A stretch of 64,000 bases of DNA. It comes from Symsagittifera roscoffensis (Eukaryota > Xenacoelomorpha > Acoela > Convolutidae). The stretch's first letter is position 1. Every line of letters begins with the position of its first letter. A model generated the notes under the pieces. It was given only the letters and a program-made list of their open reading frames with translations. It ran no database searches and had not been told where the DNA came from. Made by a program: the position numbers and the translations under genes. This document shows, in pieces, positions 10,768-22,884 of the stretch. The stretch is taken from positions 60,615,584-60,679,583 of the forward strand of contig NC_087062.1 of the NCBI RefSeq assembly GCF_963678635.1, written 5' to 3'.

Positions 10768-12879
10768 CAGGTTTCGTTCAACCCTCTCACCTTCCTTATC
10801 CTGGTCCTCAAAGGTAACGGTTTTCTTTTGCGTATCGTTCCCCTGTTCTTTCCGTTTGTATGAACACTGGTTAAAACCTCGTGGGGTTTTGAGGATACTA
10901 GTTGCTGAACTATTGTCCTACAATCCCTCTTGTTTTTTTTGTGTTGTCATCTTGACGGCATGATCTTAACTTTCTCACTGACTGTCAGTGATGCCATAGC
11001 TGCTGCCCACTCTGGGTCATCTCTGGCCATTTATCTCTCTAACAATCCACCCAGTATCCGCAATCACTTGCGGTGTGACCTGCACCGTTTTATCCAATAA
11101 TGAGAGGCTGTTAATGTTCATGCGAGAGAGTTCCTGCTGGTCCAGGTTCGAGCGCAGCAACAGGTCCAAGGGCACCGGGTCCTTCTTGGATAGAACCTTT
11201 ATCTCTGCTGCTTTTTCTACAGGTAACTCAGGATGTCCTGGGATTGGATGTCCAGACTTATCCAACCATCTCGTCAAGCGAAGCGCTTCATAAGTTTCTT
11301 TGTCCAGAAACGAGAATCCTTCCTTGATTTCTGCCTGATTGGCTTGCTTCTGTTCCAATCTTTCATAGAACTCGGTTTTCTTGCTGATGCTGTCAGCATT
11401 TTGGTGTTTGTCACGCATCCTGTGTTCGATTATCATGTGGTAGCCATCTAATCTTACTATCCATCTACCAATATAACTCTGATCCATCGAGTATGTCTTC
11501 AACCAGGATAACGCTCTGTTGTCCATGCGTAACTTAAAGGGAGCGCTCCCCAAGTATGCGCAATATTTTTCCACAAATGTGACTACTGCAAACATTTCTG
11601 CTTTATGTGCACCATTTTTCATCTCATTGTCACTTAAAACCTTACTGCCATATGCAATGGGACGGAGAACTGTTCTTCCATTCAATTCCTGCTCCTGATG
11701 CAGTATTCTTGAGATGGCTACTACTGATGCGTCTGTATCAAGAACAAACATGCCCTTTTTTGTAGGCATGCCTAGCATTGGCGCTTCGCACAGTTTCCGC
11801 TTTATGTTCTCGAAGGCAGTGTGGGCTTTCTCGTTCCATTCGAACTTCTTTCCTTTGTTGCGCATCAGCTTCTGCATGGGATACACCTTGTCTGCATACC
11901 CTTTTATGAACTCACGGTAATAATTGGCAAACCCTAGGAAGCTCATTAGTTGTGTGTCCGTTCTGGGAGCCTTCCATGTCAGCACAGCTTCCTTTGCTTC
12001 TGGGTCCGGCCTCACACCATGCCTGTCCACCATTCTTCCTAGATACTTGATTGAATCCCTCAGGATCTCGCATTTCGATGGTTTGCATTTTAAGCCTGCT
12101 CTCTTCATGCAGTCAAAGACCTCATCGAGCCGATCAATGTGGTCTTCCAGGGTGGGTGTTGGTATGACCACGTCATCCACGTAACACATCACAGGGTTCC
12201 TGTACTTTTTCGTGCTCCGGTCAAAGCCTGAGCCATCAGTCTTTGAAAAGTGGCCGTTGCGTTGCACAAGCCGAAGGGCATCCTCTTCCACTGGTACAAC
12301 CCCAATTCACATGGGAATCCGGTCTTCTCTCTGTCCCTCTTCCGCAGAGGAACCTGCCAGAGTGGTGAAGAATTTGGCGTCACCAAGTTTCGAGAGGTTT
12401 TCGTCTATTCGCGGTATCGGGTACACGTCTTTTATTGACACCGCGTTCAAATAACGAAAGTCGCAACAGAACTTAAGCTGCCCCCCTTTCTTTTTTGCCA
12501 TGACTACCCCGCAAGCCCACGGCGATTTCGAGGGTTCTATCATGTCGTATTCGAGCAACATTTCTATCTCCGCTCGGCACGATTCCGATTAATGTGGTTT
12601 CATTCGTCTTGCGCCTTCCCTATGGGGAACGCCACCTTCCTCAAGTTCGATTTCGTGTTCGCCGAAGTTACAACAACCGATATTCGCCTTATGTTTTGAA
12701 AACACATCCCGGTTCCGATTTAAAACCGCCCGCAATGATTCAAAATCTCCCTCGCCTATTTTCCTTTTTAACTGTTCTATTTCTGGCAAAACCGGTTTGT
12801 CAGATTCTAGTTCATATGACGAGGAGCGTTCCGGAATATTCGAGTAGCTGGACAAGCCGTCGTCCGTTTCGGATTTCAT
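10768..12879 (-). pseudogene. pol: Element B reverse transcriptase and RNase H
   Basis: 12879-12307 holds the RT palm N terminus (VLNRNRDVFSKHKANIG, LLEYDMIEPSKSPWACGVV, FCCDFRYLNAVSIKDVYPIP). The finger-palm piece 12386-12189 has LYQWKRMPFGLCNATATFQR. 12291-11017 (424 residues) has the active-site box CYVDDVVI, PSKCEILRDSIKYLGRMV, FLGFANYYREFIKGYADK and the RNase H residues in FVLDTDASVVAIS, KAEMFAVVTFVEKY and LRMDNRALSWLK. The RT box keeps both Asp residues. Frame changes occur near 12320 and 12580. From 11016 to 10768 the tail continues in other frames. It is a Ty3/Gypsy polymerase with primer-grip and RNase H order as usual. Confidence 0.9.
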
Positions 12880-13492
12880 TGAAAAAAGTTTATGAATAGA
12901 TTTTAATTTTTAATTCTTTTGAAAATTATATCTTTTTTGGCATGATAAGGGCAGTCTTTCACACTATATCTCTTCAAGTTTTGTGTCTCTTCATAGTCGG
13001 TCCTCATCGGCAAAGCGTAACCAAGCTTCTTTTCACGCTGCATTGAAACCGTGGTGTCCAGTGTGTTCAATAACACACTGACACACAGTCCGTTTCGAGT
13101 GACCGAGAAGCTCCGGCGTAAAATCACTGAACTTTGACTATTCGGGTTTGGTACCAAACAAACCTGTTTACTATCACTTGACGAGTTTAAATTTCTCATT
13201 CTAATTATTGCTACTACCGCTTGTACCCGCTGTAGTTTTACCTTTCTGTCTAAAAACATTGGTACCTTGTTTTCATCTGTTATTATTCAATTAACTGGTT
13301 TCTTAACATACTTTCGGTCCGGGTTTCTAATCCTTATTAGGCCGTTGTTCAAGTCAATCATCACGGCTACGTAAATCGCTCCTCAATTGGCTACCGCTAG
13401 TCGGAGATTCGTCGGAATCAGGTCTTCCCTAGTGAAGCCCATTCTTTCCCAAGTTTTTATCGGCATCACGCTCACTACCGCTCCTGTGTCCA
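12880..13492 (-). pseudogene. pol: Element B aspartic protease and pre-RT segment
   Basis: The protease active site MDTGAVVSVMPIKTWERMGF reads on the minus strand from about 13492. A stop near 13386 and an internal deletion remove much of the protease body, since the next recognisable part is a C-terminal segment near 13360-13310. The open frame 13259-12903 (118 residues) then carries a beta-rich pre-RT region. This links gag to RT as in other Gypsy elements. The protease would cleave the polyprotein but cannot fold here. Confidence 0.7.
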
Positions 13493-14533
13493 TTGGTGTC
13501 GAGCAGATCCAATGTGAACCGCGTCTTGTTCCATCATGGCGTCATGACCTATCCTACGGACTTTAAGTTCTTCTCCACCCCAGTAGATTTGCCCTATTTG
13601 GTCACTGTCTGTCGTCACATAGGTCCTAGTGTAGATACGGATTCCATCCAGGTTCAGCATCATTTGATATGGTCCATAGACTTCCACGTAGCGCCCGTGA
13701 AGTTTCTTTATTCGAGAGCCACTCGTTGTCAGTAGCGCTCGCACAGCTCTTGACTCAGTGCGTGGCTCCACCTGTCTCAAATAATCTGCATATGTATCCA
13801 AATGCATCAGAGTGAATTCTGATGGTTCACTCAGATTTCTGATTACCTGGTGTCCCGCTACCGAGATTATCGATTGTATTTTACTTCCTTGTGGCACCAT
13901 ACCGAACGTCTTCCCGGAGATCACATTTAGTTTCATTCTCAAACTGCCTGGTGCCTTCGTTTCTTCGACTTCTGATGCCTCGAATGCGTTCAGTCTTTCC
14001 TAATTTTTCTCATTCTCCAATTCGAGCTTCACTTTTTGTTCGATCTCCTTCATAACCAATTCCTGCTGGACTCTGTTTAGAGCATCTCTCGCGGCTGCCC
14101 TATAGTCGATCTTGAAGTCATCCGCCGCAGTCACCAGTTCCAGTTCACATCTCTCTTCCGTTACCGCTTGCAGCTTCTTCGTTGCCAGCTCCTGCGGTTT
14201 CTCTTTTATATGCGCCTCCGCTTCACTAATTGGGCGAGCCTTGCTGGCTTTCAGTCCCGATAAGGCTTCCTCATGGCTTGGATGCTTTATGTCTGCCACA
14301 GCATCCCAGAATTGTGGACAATCTGATTTAAAATGACCTTTCAAGTTACAAAAGAAACACCTTGGGCCAAATTTCGCAATTACTCCTGTCATGAAATCTT
14401 CATGATCGACCTCTGACGCATCTTCAACCTCGAGGCTAAAGCCTATCGCTTTCATGCCCTGTTTGTATGTTGGGCATGCTGACACATGATGGTCCGTCGA
14501 GCTGCAGTTTGCACAAGAGCGTCTCTTGTCCAT
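13475..14533 (-). pseudogene. gag: Element B gag C terminus with two zinc knuckles
   Basis: 14533-14000 (177 residues) starts MDKRRSCANCSSTDHHVSAC, a CX2CX4HX4C knuckle, and has a second knuckle CFFCNLKGHFKSDC about 45 residues later. A charged, Glu-rich coiled segment (QQELVMKEIEQKVKLELE) follows. The next open frame, 13942-13475 (155 residues), is beta-rich (SIISVAGHQVIRNLSEPSEF, RYVEVYGPYQMMLNLDG) and runs up to the protease motif, with which it overlaps. Two knuckles are normal for nucleocapsid of Gypsy elements; they bind genomic RNA. The two frames are joined by a break near 13980. Confidence 0.75.
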
Positions 14534-14666
14534 ATCGTCCCTTGATTTGTACCAGTTGTTTCCCTGGTTTCCTGGTCCATTGTTAAAATTGCCTTAACTG
14601 TTTTTGTAATATCCAGATCTCGATGGAGGCTCCAGCAAAAGATATTCTTTTGGCTTGAGTCTCAAC

Positions 14667-15179
14667 TCATCTGGTGTTGGCGCATTGGTTGAGAGTGGTG
14701 TGGTAATGCGTCGCTAACATTGTTCGAAATTCATCATTCTTCACACCATCGATGAATTTTGAGAATACTGCCAGGTTCATTCTTCTGTTTGACTCATGTG
14801 GTTGGCTACGCCTTCTCAGCATCTCCAGGTCGTCTAGAAACTTGTATTTTGTCTCATCTTCTCGTTGCATCCGTTTCTCGAAGCGCATCATTGCTTGGTG
14901 TCCCTGCACCCCTGAGCCAAAAAGATTTGACAAGATTTCAAAGATTTTCTCAGCAGTGTCCCGTTGGTTTTGCTTTTTGGCCATCACACTGTTTAGGGCT
15001 GTCCCTTCCAAGTTGCTGGTAAGCGCACTACATTCTTGTCTTTCTGACAAGTCCTCTTCTTCAAAATGCAGTTTCATTACCTCTATCCAGGTATCAATAG
15101 AGCCATCAGATTCGTCTTTGTAGCACCTTGGTTTCTCAAAAACCCTTGAGGAATTTTCACTACATTCATTGGTCCTCAA
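14667..15179 (-). pseudogene. gag: Element B gag capsid-like domain
   Basis: A 170-residue open piece with RCYKDESDGSIDTWIEVM, LHFEEEDLSERQECSALTSN, LEGTALNSVMAKK and a helical stretch AEKIFEILSNLFGSG, then FEKRMQREDETKYKFLDDLE. This pattern is the Ty3/Gypsy retrotransposon gag capsid: a Trp-containing start, Leu-rich helices, and a FxxR-type segment before the zinc knuckles. Element C has the homologous start (YNDESDGCIDT) at 25.84 kb on the plus strand. The piece ends at a stop near 14667, about 130 bp before the knuckle ORF. Confidence 0.7.
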
Positions 15180-15289
15180 CAGCCTCGTAAAAATGTTTCC
15201 AGGGACCTGTTTAGAGGTTCAAAGGCTGTGGCCATCGATGCAGCGTCTCTTGAATGCCCCGCCTGAGTATCTTCGCCCCCTGATAAGGG

Positions 15290-16879
15290 CTACGGATTTT
15301 CCCTCCTGTCCGACTCGCTGGGGTTATTTCTTCCTTGGCTCGCATGACTCCTGTTCCGGGAATCACATCTCCCAGTCGCATGTGTATCTTGCGTTGGTCG
15401 TTCGTTAGATGTTAGGCTTTTGCCATTTGAACTTCCTCCGATGTTTGGGCCTCGGGGTCTATTGTCCCCTGTGGTATAGCCTGATGAACTGCCCCATCGT
15501 CTAGTGGGACCATATGTCCTTCTCCTATTCTGCTGCTCGTTGAAGTTCACCCTCGGCTCCCTACTGGGTTCTCCCAATTTCGATTCCCCATTTTTTGATC
15601 CACTCCACTGCCTAGTAGCCCATCCAACCTATCCATGATAGCCTGAGTTCGCCTCTCCATCATCGCATCTATCTTCGTGTCAAGAGTCCCAAGAGTCTGC
15701 TCTTGTTGAATTCTCAACTTCTCCATGTCGTCTCTTAATTGTAACTCTTTGATCAGCCTCCTTAGTCAATCGCGACAGTGTTCCTCCGTTCTCTCCTTCA
15801 AGCGTTTTTCGCTTCTGCTAGCTTCTTGTCTGTTGCAGTTGATCTCCTCCCGCAGACTTTCTCTCTCTACGTGGACTGCCCTTTCCAGTTCACTCATTCT
15901 TATGGACATCTGTTCATTCTGTTGTCCTATATTGCCCACTATGTTGGTCAAGGCTTTTTAATTGATGCTCCGTTTTCCACTAATGGCGTCAGAAGTGATG
16001 GTGTCACCCTGTCGATCCCAGGTAGCTTGGTGCTGGTCGAGATTCGGGCTTCGATTCTCTGCCTCGACGTCTTTTCACTATCCACCTCTGGATCCGTCGG
16101 TGCATTGCTTAGCCCTGAGTTCCTACTCTGTCCAGTTCGCATTTCCGATTTCGTCATTTTGACAAAGTCTCTTGACTGGCCTGATTCTTTTATGGTATCG
16201 CTTATTGTCCTCACCACGCCAAATTGGTCCATGGTACCAGTCTCTCTATCGGTGTATGCGCCATTCTCCTGAGTCGAGCTATTGAGGCTGACTTGAGATC
16301 CGAAGTCATCTTGCCCGTCGTCGTCCTCTTCTTCTTCCTGGGTTTTTGCTTCATCGCCCGTACCCGTTCCCATAGTAAATGGAAAGAAGTTTCCTAAAGT
16401 GTTCTTCACTCTTTCTGAAAACGATGAGGACGTTGCCGGTTTTTCCGTCATGCCAACCATCATGGTGTTGTCTGTGGGTGATCTTGTAGTCGCCACATTT
16501 TCAGTGGAGATGTCGGTCAGTTCCGACATCTCTTCTCGGACCAAGCTCCCGGTGGAAGTGGCCAAATCTTGGCCTTGTTCTACCGCAGTAGATTCACTCG
16601 GCTGGTTCCTCTCCCTTCCGGTCCATGTCCCTCCTGATCCTCATCCATGACAGGGTCTAAATGGACCTCTACCTCTAACCTTGCATTTTGTCCTTCTGAT
16701 GACTTTTGACTCCTGGTTTCAACCATTATGCCTGAAATTTTCTTCCCTTTGTCGCTCCGGGTTCGTGTAATTCTTTCCACAAAAGAGTCAGTCATTGCTT
16801 TTCTATTTTTCTCAGGTATGAATTTCCTGGAGCTATCACCTAGTTTAGGTATCCTTGACTTGTCTATACTCATTTTCAA
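15290..16879 (-). pseudogene. gag: Element B gag N-terminal region
   Basis: Three or four open pieces in order on the minus strand: 16879-16580 (MKMSIDKSRIPKLGDSSRKF), 16565-15948 (205 residues, Ser/Thr/Glu-rich with TQEEEEDDDGQDDFGS), 15951-15766 (a coiled coil with SELERAVHVERESLREEIN) and 15577-15290 (Arg/Asn/Gly-rich). They precede the capsid domain, so this is the matrix-like N terminus of gag. The low-complexity acidic region and coiled coil resemble the N terminus of element C gag in style. No family beyond gag can be named. ATG 16879 is the first clear start. Confidence 0.55.
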
Positions 16880-17620
16880 TTTACCACTTCTTACTGTCTA
16901 TACACTCAATTTAATTGCTAGTGTCTTTTTAGTCTTACTACTAGTATAATAACACTACACAATAAATTCCAAAAGTTTCACTTAAAAAGTGACCACGAAC
17001 CCTTGTATGTTATCACAGTATGTTCACAATAATCGATTATTAGTTGCAAGATATGAAGCTAGCACAGACTGATGATATCAATATTTTTAAAAGATAGTGT
17101 ACTCACTACCACATCAAGCACAAATAACTTTCAATTAAAACCAAAAATGAAGAAAAATGTGATTATTTTCAATGAAAATTGTATGTGTTTTGTACTTTTG
17201 TCAGTCGCAACATGATAGTCGAACTTTTTATTAAAGAAAGAGCTTTCCCTGTTCGGTGCTGCGCCAAACAGACAAAACTTGAAGGCATTAATTTTCTCAA
17301 GTGGGCGTCTATTGCACCCACCGAGTCCTGTGTTACCTATCTGCCTTCGGATTGCCCAAGCTAGACCTACTAAAATCTTCAGGGCAATCGCTTTCCCAAA
17401 AACGATTTGGATTCCAATCCACACAAAACAGTTACAAACTCTTTTTCAATTTAGACTTGATGTCGCGAATAGCCGAGTTTAGACCTGTTTTGTTTTGGTC
17501 TGGTCTTTTATTAAAAGGCAAGTTACCAGTGCAGTCACTGGTTCCTAGTCTGTCTCTTAATAACCTATTACCTTTCACTATTTATTTTTCTTCTATCTAC
17601 TTAAGTCTTAATAAAATAGT
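16880..17620. other. Leader of element B, non-coding
   Basis: AT-rich sequence upstream of element B gag. Open frames on both strands (17131-17424 minus, 17301-17861 plus) show no recognisable protein. A string reading TGGCGCAGCACCGAACAGGG on the minus strand (17247-17266) resembles part of a lysine-tRNA primer binding site but has an insertion and lacks a CA-ending LTR next to it. Confidence 0.4.
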
Positions 17621-18050
17621 ACACCTCCGGATTGGCAAAAATAAGACCCCTCCGGATCGGCAAAAAACAGGACACCTCCGGATTGGCAAAATTAAGACCC
17701 CTCCGGATTGGCAAACTTGGGACACCTCCGGATTGGCAAAGTTAGGACCCCTCCGGAGTGGCAAACTTGGGACCCATCCGGATTGGCAAACTTGGGACCC
17801 CTCCGGATTGGCAAAATTAGGACCCCTCCGGATTGTCAAATTTGGGACCCCTCCGGATTGACAAAAACAAGACCCCTCCGGATTGGCAAAACTAAGACCC
17901 CTCCGGATTGGAAAAACTGAGACTCCTCCGGATTGGCAAAATTGAGACCCCTCCCGATTGGCAAAAACAAGACCCCTCCGGATTGGCAAAATAAAGACCC
18001 CTCCGGATTGGCAAAATTGGGACCGCTCCGGATTTGGACCCCTCCGGGTT
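17621..18050. repeat. 25-bp minisatellite (CCTCCGGATTGGCAAA), about 16 units
   Basis: Sixteen contiguous units of 25 bp (one is 26) with the core CCCCTCCGGATTGGCAAA, followed by a truncated unit and one diverged unit. The last nine positions of each unit vary most. There is no unique spacer, so this is a tandem array and not a CRISPR. Because 25 is not a multiple of three, the array is open in several frames on both strands, which produces long meaningless ORFs. Confidence 0.95.
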
Positions 18051-18940
18051 TATAAAAATAACTCTTTTGAGACTTTCATAACTTTCACCCGATACCCTTC
18101 CGGATACGTTCTCTGATGCTTTTATGCTGTTTGTACTAACTAGGAAGGGTGTATTTTCTTTTCCTAGACCCTTCCGGATTGAAGCTAAGCCTCTCATTTG
18201 ACAATTCACCTTAACAGTGAAGGGTCTTATCACTAGCCTAGTTTCGATTCGACTTTGGTATTTTGGTTCCCTCAGACTTCCCTTTTTGTCTAGAGCAGCG
18301 TAAAATTGCCTTATTCAACCGTTGCTACCCTTTGGTAGGGGTATAAGGGCTTTCCAAAAAAAGGTTATAAAACGTGAAGGGTCTACCTTCCCGAATTAGT
18401 GAATTTGCTAAAAACAATCTAAAAAAATTTTCACGCTTACGTTCTCAAATTATTGATAATTCTACGAGTAAACTAACCTAATTTCTGATCTAATGGTACC
18501 AAGATAGACTGGATCTGTCCAGTAGTTTCAAAGTTATTAACAGAATTTTCTCTCTTATAGGTTCCGCCTGACTTCTTTCGCAATTCTGTTCTTTTCGACC
18601 TAAAAACTATTGATCCGAGCTTAGAAGGCTTATACTTTTCTAGTTCAATGCAAAAATACCAATCAAAAATGTTCCAGTTGAAAAAATTTGCCAAAAACTA
18701 TGCTATTTGGACCCCTCCGGTTTGATGAATCCACTAAATCAAACACGTTAAGTTCGATTTCTCTGTAACCCGGAAGGTTATCGGTAAACGGGTTTTACAA
18801 CCTGTCGATTCACTAGTTTTTACTGTCCTAACTCAAAAATTTCAAAAATTTTCCCTATTTTGTAGCGTTTCGTTTCTTCAAAAATCAAGAAAATTCGGTT
18901 TTTGTACCCAATTAGTTCCAACCACTTCCGAACTAAACTT
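18051..18940. other. Non-coding, AT-rich spacer with stray CCCTTCCGGA motifs
   Basis: No gene seen. The motif CCCTTCCGG or CCCCTCCGG recurs at about 18094, 18168 and 18713, outside the tandem array. The rest is homopolymer-rich. Confidence 0.4.
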
Positions 18941-18949
18941 AACCGGTTC

Positions 18950-20050
18950 TACCTATTATACTAGTACAGTTACAATCTAACTCACTAGTTTAGTGCTTTT
19001 TTCCGTTTCAAAAAATATCGATATCTCAAAAATCGCAATTTTTGGGGGGATCAAAACATCGCTATTTTGACCCTAAAAACCGGCTGCTCAGTGTGTTTTT
19101 ACTGAAAAATGATTTAGGAGTATTATTATAGGCTCTATAAATAATAATAGTACTAATACTATACCCCTACTGGTTTATTCAATCTCCGTAATAAGGTGCT
19201 TAACTCGGAAATTCGCAGTTCGGTGAAGGGTCACTACAGTGCAGTCGCTGTCGAGCCCCCCACAGAGTAATATCTTACTTTTTGTACCAAAAGGGATACA
19301 AAACTTTTAACGATACCCAACAGTCGATTGTTGTCTTTGAGCCCTTTCTTGTCGCTCCTTGAACTGCTTGCCGAATCAGTCTTCTTCCCGAGACCCTTCC
19401 GGATTGAGCGCAAATTAGCAATAACGTGCTTAAGTACTCAAATAACCCTACAGTACAAGCACCACAAACGGGCCACACAATTGATCGTAACGATCTTAAC
19501 TGATATAACTAGATGTAACAACAATATGTCTAGCAACAACTAACGGGAGGGTCTGATCACATCTCGTCTGGGGTGATGATTTCTACTGATTTTATACTTT
19601 TTCACTGTTTTTGGTTTTTTCCGTTATTTCTTTATGTTTTTTTGTTTTTCTTAGGTACTATACTACTTTTTGTTTGGTTTTTTATATATCTTTAAGTGTT
19701 TTTGGTCACGTACCACTCAGGAAATGACGAGACCGCGAATCCCCCCACCCTTCCTGGTTCGTGAATTTTCGGTCTTAACTAGGTTAAAAAGCTATTCACG
19801 GGAATCCGGAAGGTTTCCGCGTTCCGAACTACCCTTCCGCCCCGACGGTTGGGGCCTTTTAAGGGCGTTAATGTGAACATCCGCTCGGCGCGGAGTGCTC
19901 TTTAACGGTCCTGCCGGTCATGATGTTAAAAAGAATAACACCCAGCAGCGCCATAAAAACATCTATGTAACATTCGCCCGGAAGTACATATCGACGGAAA
20001 AAAAAGCTAAGCTATAAAATGACTGGCCAGCGTCTAAACAAAGCTCTGCG
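18950..20050 (+). repeat. Left arm of a diverged inverted repeat (LTR-like)
   Basis: Several blocks recur in reverse complement at 20.9-22.06 kb and in matching order: CTTAACTCGGAAATTCGCA (19201), AACGATACCCAACAGTCG (19309), AACGTGCTTAA then ACTCAAA (19424), GAATTTTCGGTCTTAACT then GGTTAAAAAGCT (19764), and AGCGCCATA then ATCTATGTAACATT (19946). Between blocks the arms have diverged by substitutions and indels. A TATA-like CTATAAAA is at 20011. The block structure and the neighbouring Gypsy elements suggest solo or paired LTRs in opposite orientation. Confidence 0.65.
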
Positions 20051-20900
20051 TGCTTTTCACCGTCTCTACCAAATCCAGTTCTTTCGGTGGTTTTTCTAAC
20101 ATCGGGTCGACAAAAACGTTACTTCTTTCGGCTTCGGTCAAAACACTCAAATTAACTTAATTATATGCAAGAATAGTGAGCTTATGGCTGGGTCTCAGTA
20201 TCCCCAGACCACGAGGTCACTCCTAAAAACAGTGCTACTACTGTTTATTGTATTACTATTGATTTTGTTCAGTAGATAAAAATCATCATCTCCATCGAAT
20301 ATAGATCAACCCTTTCCCTCAACTCCTAGCTTCTCATTATCTGAAAATGAATCTGGATGTTAATTAAATTCAATTCAGGACATAACCAGGAAGCTAAAAG
20401 TTTAGGTAAAATAGTTTGAGTTCTCCGCCAGAGACCCCTCCGAATTCCTGAATCCGGGGAAATAACGTCCTTATTTCCTTTCCGGAAGGCTGGGCACAGG
20501 CTGTCCCAACACCCTTCACCGTTTGCGTGAATCGCTCTGTAACGATTGTAGCGAAACAATCGTTACAACTCGGAGCGGTCTCTGATAAACTGAATTCTCT
20601 ATTTTCTGATTCGCTAATTCCTTCGTTGTTATTTCTACGGCAACTATTGTTGTTGTGTTTTTCTTCTGTTTTTTCTCCAGAATGGCCGTTTCAGCATTTC
20701 TCAGAAATGTGACATCATCATTCGAAATTTTAAAAATTCACAATACCAGAATATTCATACCAAAATAACAGTTTGTCTAATCGTTCAAATAACGTCGCTA
20801 ATCTGCTAAAACTGTTAATCTTCCAGGTTAGCTGCTACGAATTTGAATCTGCATTTTTGTCCATTCTGGTCGAATGTCACATCGTTTGACTGATGGCATA
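20050..20900. other. Unique centre between inverted arms
   Basis: About 850 bp without a recognisable gene. It contains one ACCCCTCCGAATTCC and one ACCCTTCACCG motif near 20440-20515 and a small palindromic AACGATTGTAGCGAAACAATCGTT near 20540. Confidence 0.4.
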
Positions 20901-22060
20901 AAAATGGTAACTTACTACTTAGCCCATAACAAACCAGAAAAAAGCTGGCTAGATCAAGACGGTTAAAAACGAGTAGGGTTAAACCAACTGACCTCAGCCA
21001 ATCGTCAATATGTACTTTTGCTACGCTCCGTCACTGTGTAATGTCTGGGCAAATGTTACATAGATATTTCTATGGCGCTAGTGGGTGAGCCTGTTAAAGG
21101 CAATAGACCATCATGATTAGCAAACGATTCAGCGACGAACCCTCCGCTTCGAGCGTATTCCCGAGTTACAGGCCTTAATGTCCTGTAATGCGCTAGGCGG
21201 AAGATGCAGACCCTCCACCTGGTACAATTTAGCTTTTTAACCCAGTTAAGACCGAAAATTCTGGGGGTCGGAGAGTTAGGTGGGAAGTCATGAGCACAGG
21301 TCTTCCCGAGGCCCTATGATCACAAAACATTAAAGAGAAAGCGTAAAATTAAACAAAAAGAGTGTATAACCAAGAAAAAGCCAAAAACAATTTCACTTGG
21401 AAAAAAGTACAAAAAACAGTCAAAAACCCAAAAAAGACCAAAAACATTAAAAAACAAAAAAGACAGATTTTACGAAAAGCGATCTGACTTTCCTGTTTGT
21501 TGTTTCTGATTGGTTTTTATCTTTACTGATTGAAAGATCAAATGTGTTGGTTGTTGGTTGGGTACCTCCCTTGAATGTTGTTTGAGTATTTAAGCACGTT
21601 AATGATAACTTTGCCGGTGACTGGAGGGTACAGTGGCAAGCTGACAGACGTGTTCCAGACTCAACAGGAGGCAACAAGGGCAACATCGAGAACGACTGTT
21701 GGGTATCGTTGATACAATTTTAGTATCGTACGGGTACTATTTCATTGAAATTTAAATGGTGGTGGGCACAATTGGCGCGGTCCGGTTGCACCCTCCATCG
21801 ATTGCGAATTTCCGAGTTAAGGGTCTTAGCTCCGATATCCTGGTGCAAAAGCGGGTATAGTAAAAATGATTAACGACTACTAATAGGTTATTATCCTTAT
21901 TATGCATTACTTTTCTCCCATTTAGACCCGAGAAAAACCCCAATTTGGTCAAAAAATACAGATTTTCGACCAAACTGTGAACCCCAGGAATTTTGGATAC
22001 CGGAGTTTTTCGGGCAACAAAAAAAACTTCTGCTCAGTGAGTTGCTACGTAGTTCGAGCC
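20900..22060 (-). repeat. Right arm of a diverged inverted repeat (LTR-like)
   Basis: Reverse-complement counterpart of 18950-20050, with the shared blocks at about 21070, 21250, 21595, 21703 and 21810. The arms flank a unique centre and lie roughly midway between the gag starts of elements B and C, which point away from each other. Confidence 0.65.
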
Positions 22061-22880
22061 CCCTAACTAATGAAACCGCGGGGAATAAAACTTAGTAGAA
22101 GTTGGCGAAAAAAAAAATTTTATCAAAATTTTTGTAATTTTCCGAATTTCGTCAATACGTTTTGAGAACCGAGTTTTGAGATTTTGGAGTTAGAGCGTTA
22201 AAAATTTTTTACGTTACAATTCTCCTATTATAACGTGCTAGGTTGCTAGAACGATTTTTGAGTAACCCTCTGAATAGCTCTGTGGATAGAGCTAGAGACT
22301 TAAAGATCGGAAAAGGAAGGAATCGGAGGGTCCAAATTTGATAGTTTTTGACCAAATTTTTATTTCCAAACCAATTTTGGTCCGGTTTTTGCATTATTCC
22401 AGTAATGTACAGGGCTACTATGCTCGTTTCAGGTACCACTTTCAGCAAGAATTGCGAAAAAAGTCTCTGAGAAACTATATAGGTAGTGAAAAATGCCAAT
22501 TTGGCAAACAAGTTTTTGTTGATTTCTCAAAGACAAACAAACCGATCGGAATGTTTTTGGCACCTCAAATCGATGTTTTTGACCTTTTTTCTGAACCCCA
22601 GTCATTTTAGGTTGATAACTTCAGGAAAAAAATATGAAAAATATGCAAATATTTTTTTTTCGTGAAAAGAAAGCATTCGCCTTTTGAGACTAGACCAATG
22701 TCACAGCGCTGATAACTATATATAAAAAATTGCAAAGAAGCGATCTCAAATCCCAGAAAAATGAAATGTTTCTGAAGCTGCACTGGGTAGGTTGACCGAA
22801 TCAACCCACCTTGTTTTAAGCAAGCTAGACCGCAATCGGTGGCTTTAGAGAGGTGAAAATACTTGTTTTTGTGATTTTTG
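22061..22880. other. Non-coding spacer
   Basis: No gene recognised. The sequence is rich in A and T runs; open frames on both strands of 60-100 residues are low in coding character. Confidence 0.4.
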
Positions 22881-22884
22881 GGGA

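Noticed and set aside
17247..17266. Lysine-type primer binding site for element B.
   Set aside because: It carries a four-base insertion relative to the known site and no CA-ending LTR edge lies beside it.
17301..17989. Long overlapping ORFs on both strands (186 and 130 codons) through the 25-bp array.
   Set aside because: They arise because a 25-bp repeat without stops is open in several frames; the peptide is a cyclic translation of the repeat.
17621..18050. Possible CRISPR array.
   Set aside because: Units are contiguous with no unique spacers, the setting is an animal retroelement, and there are no cas genes.
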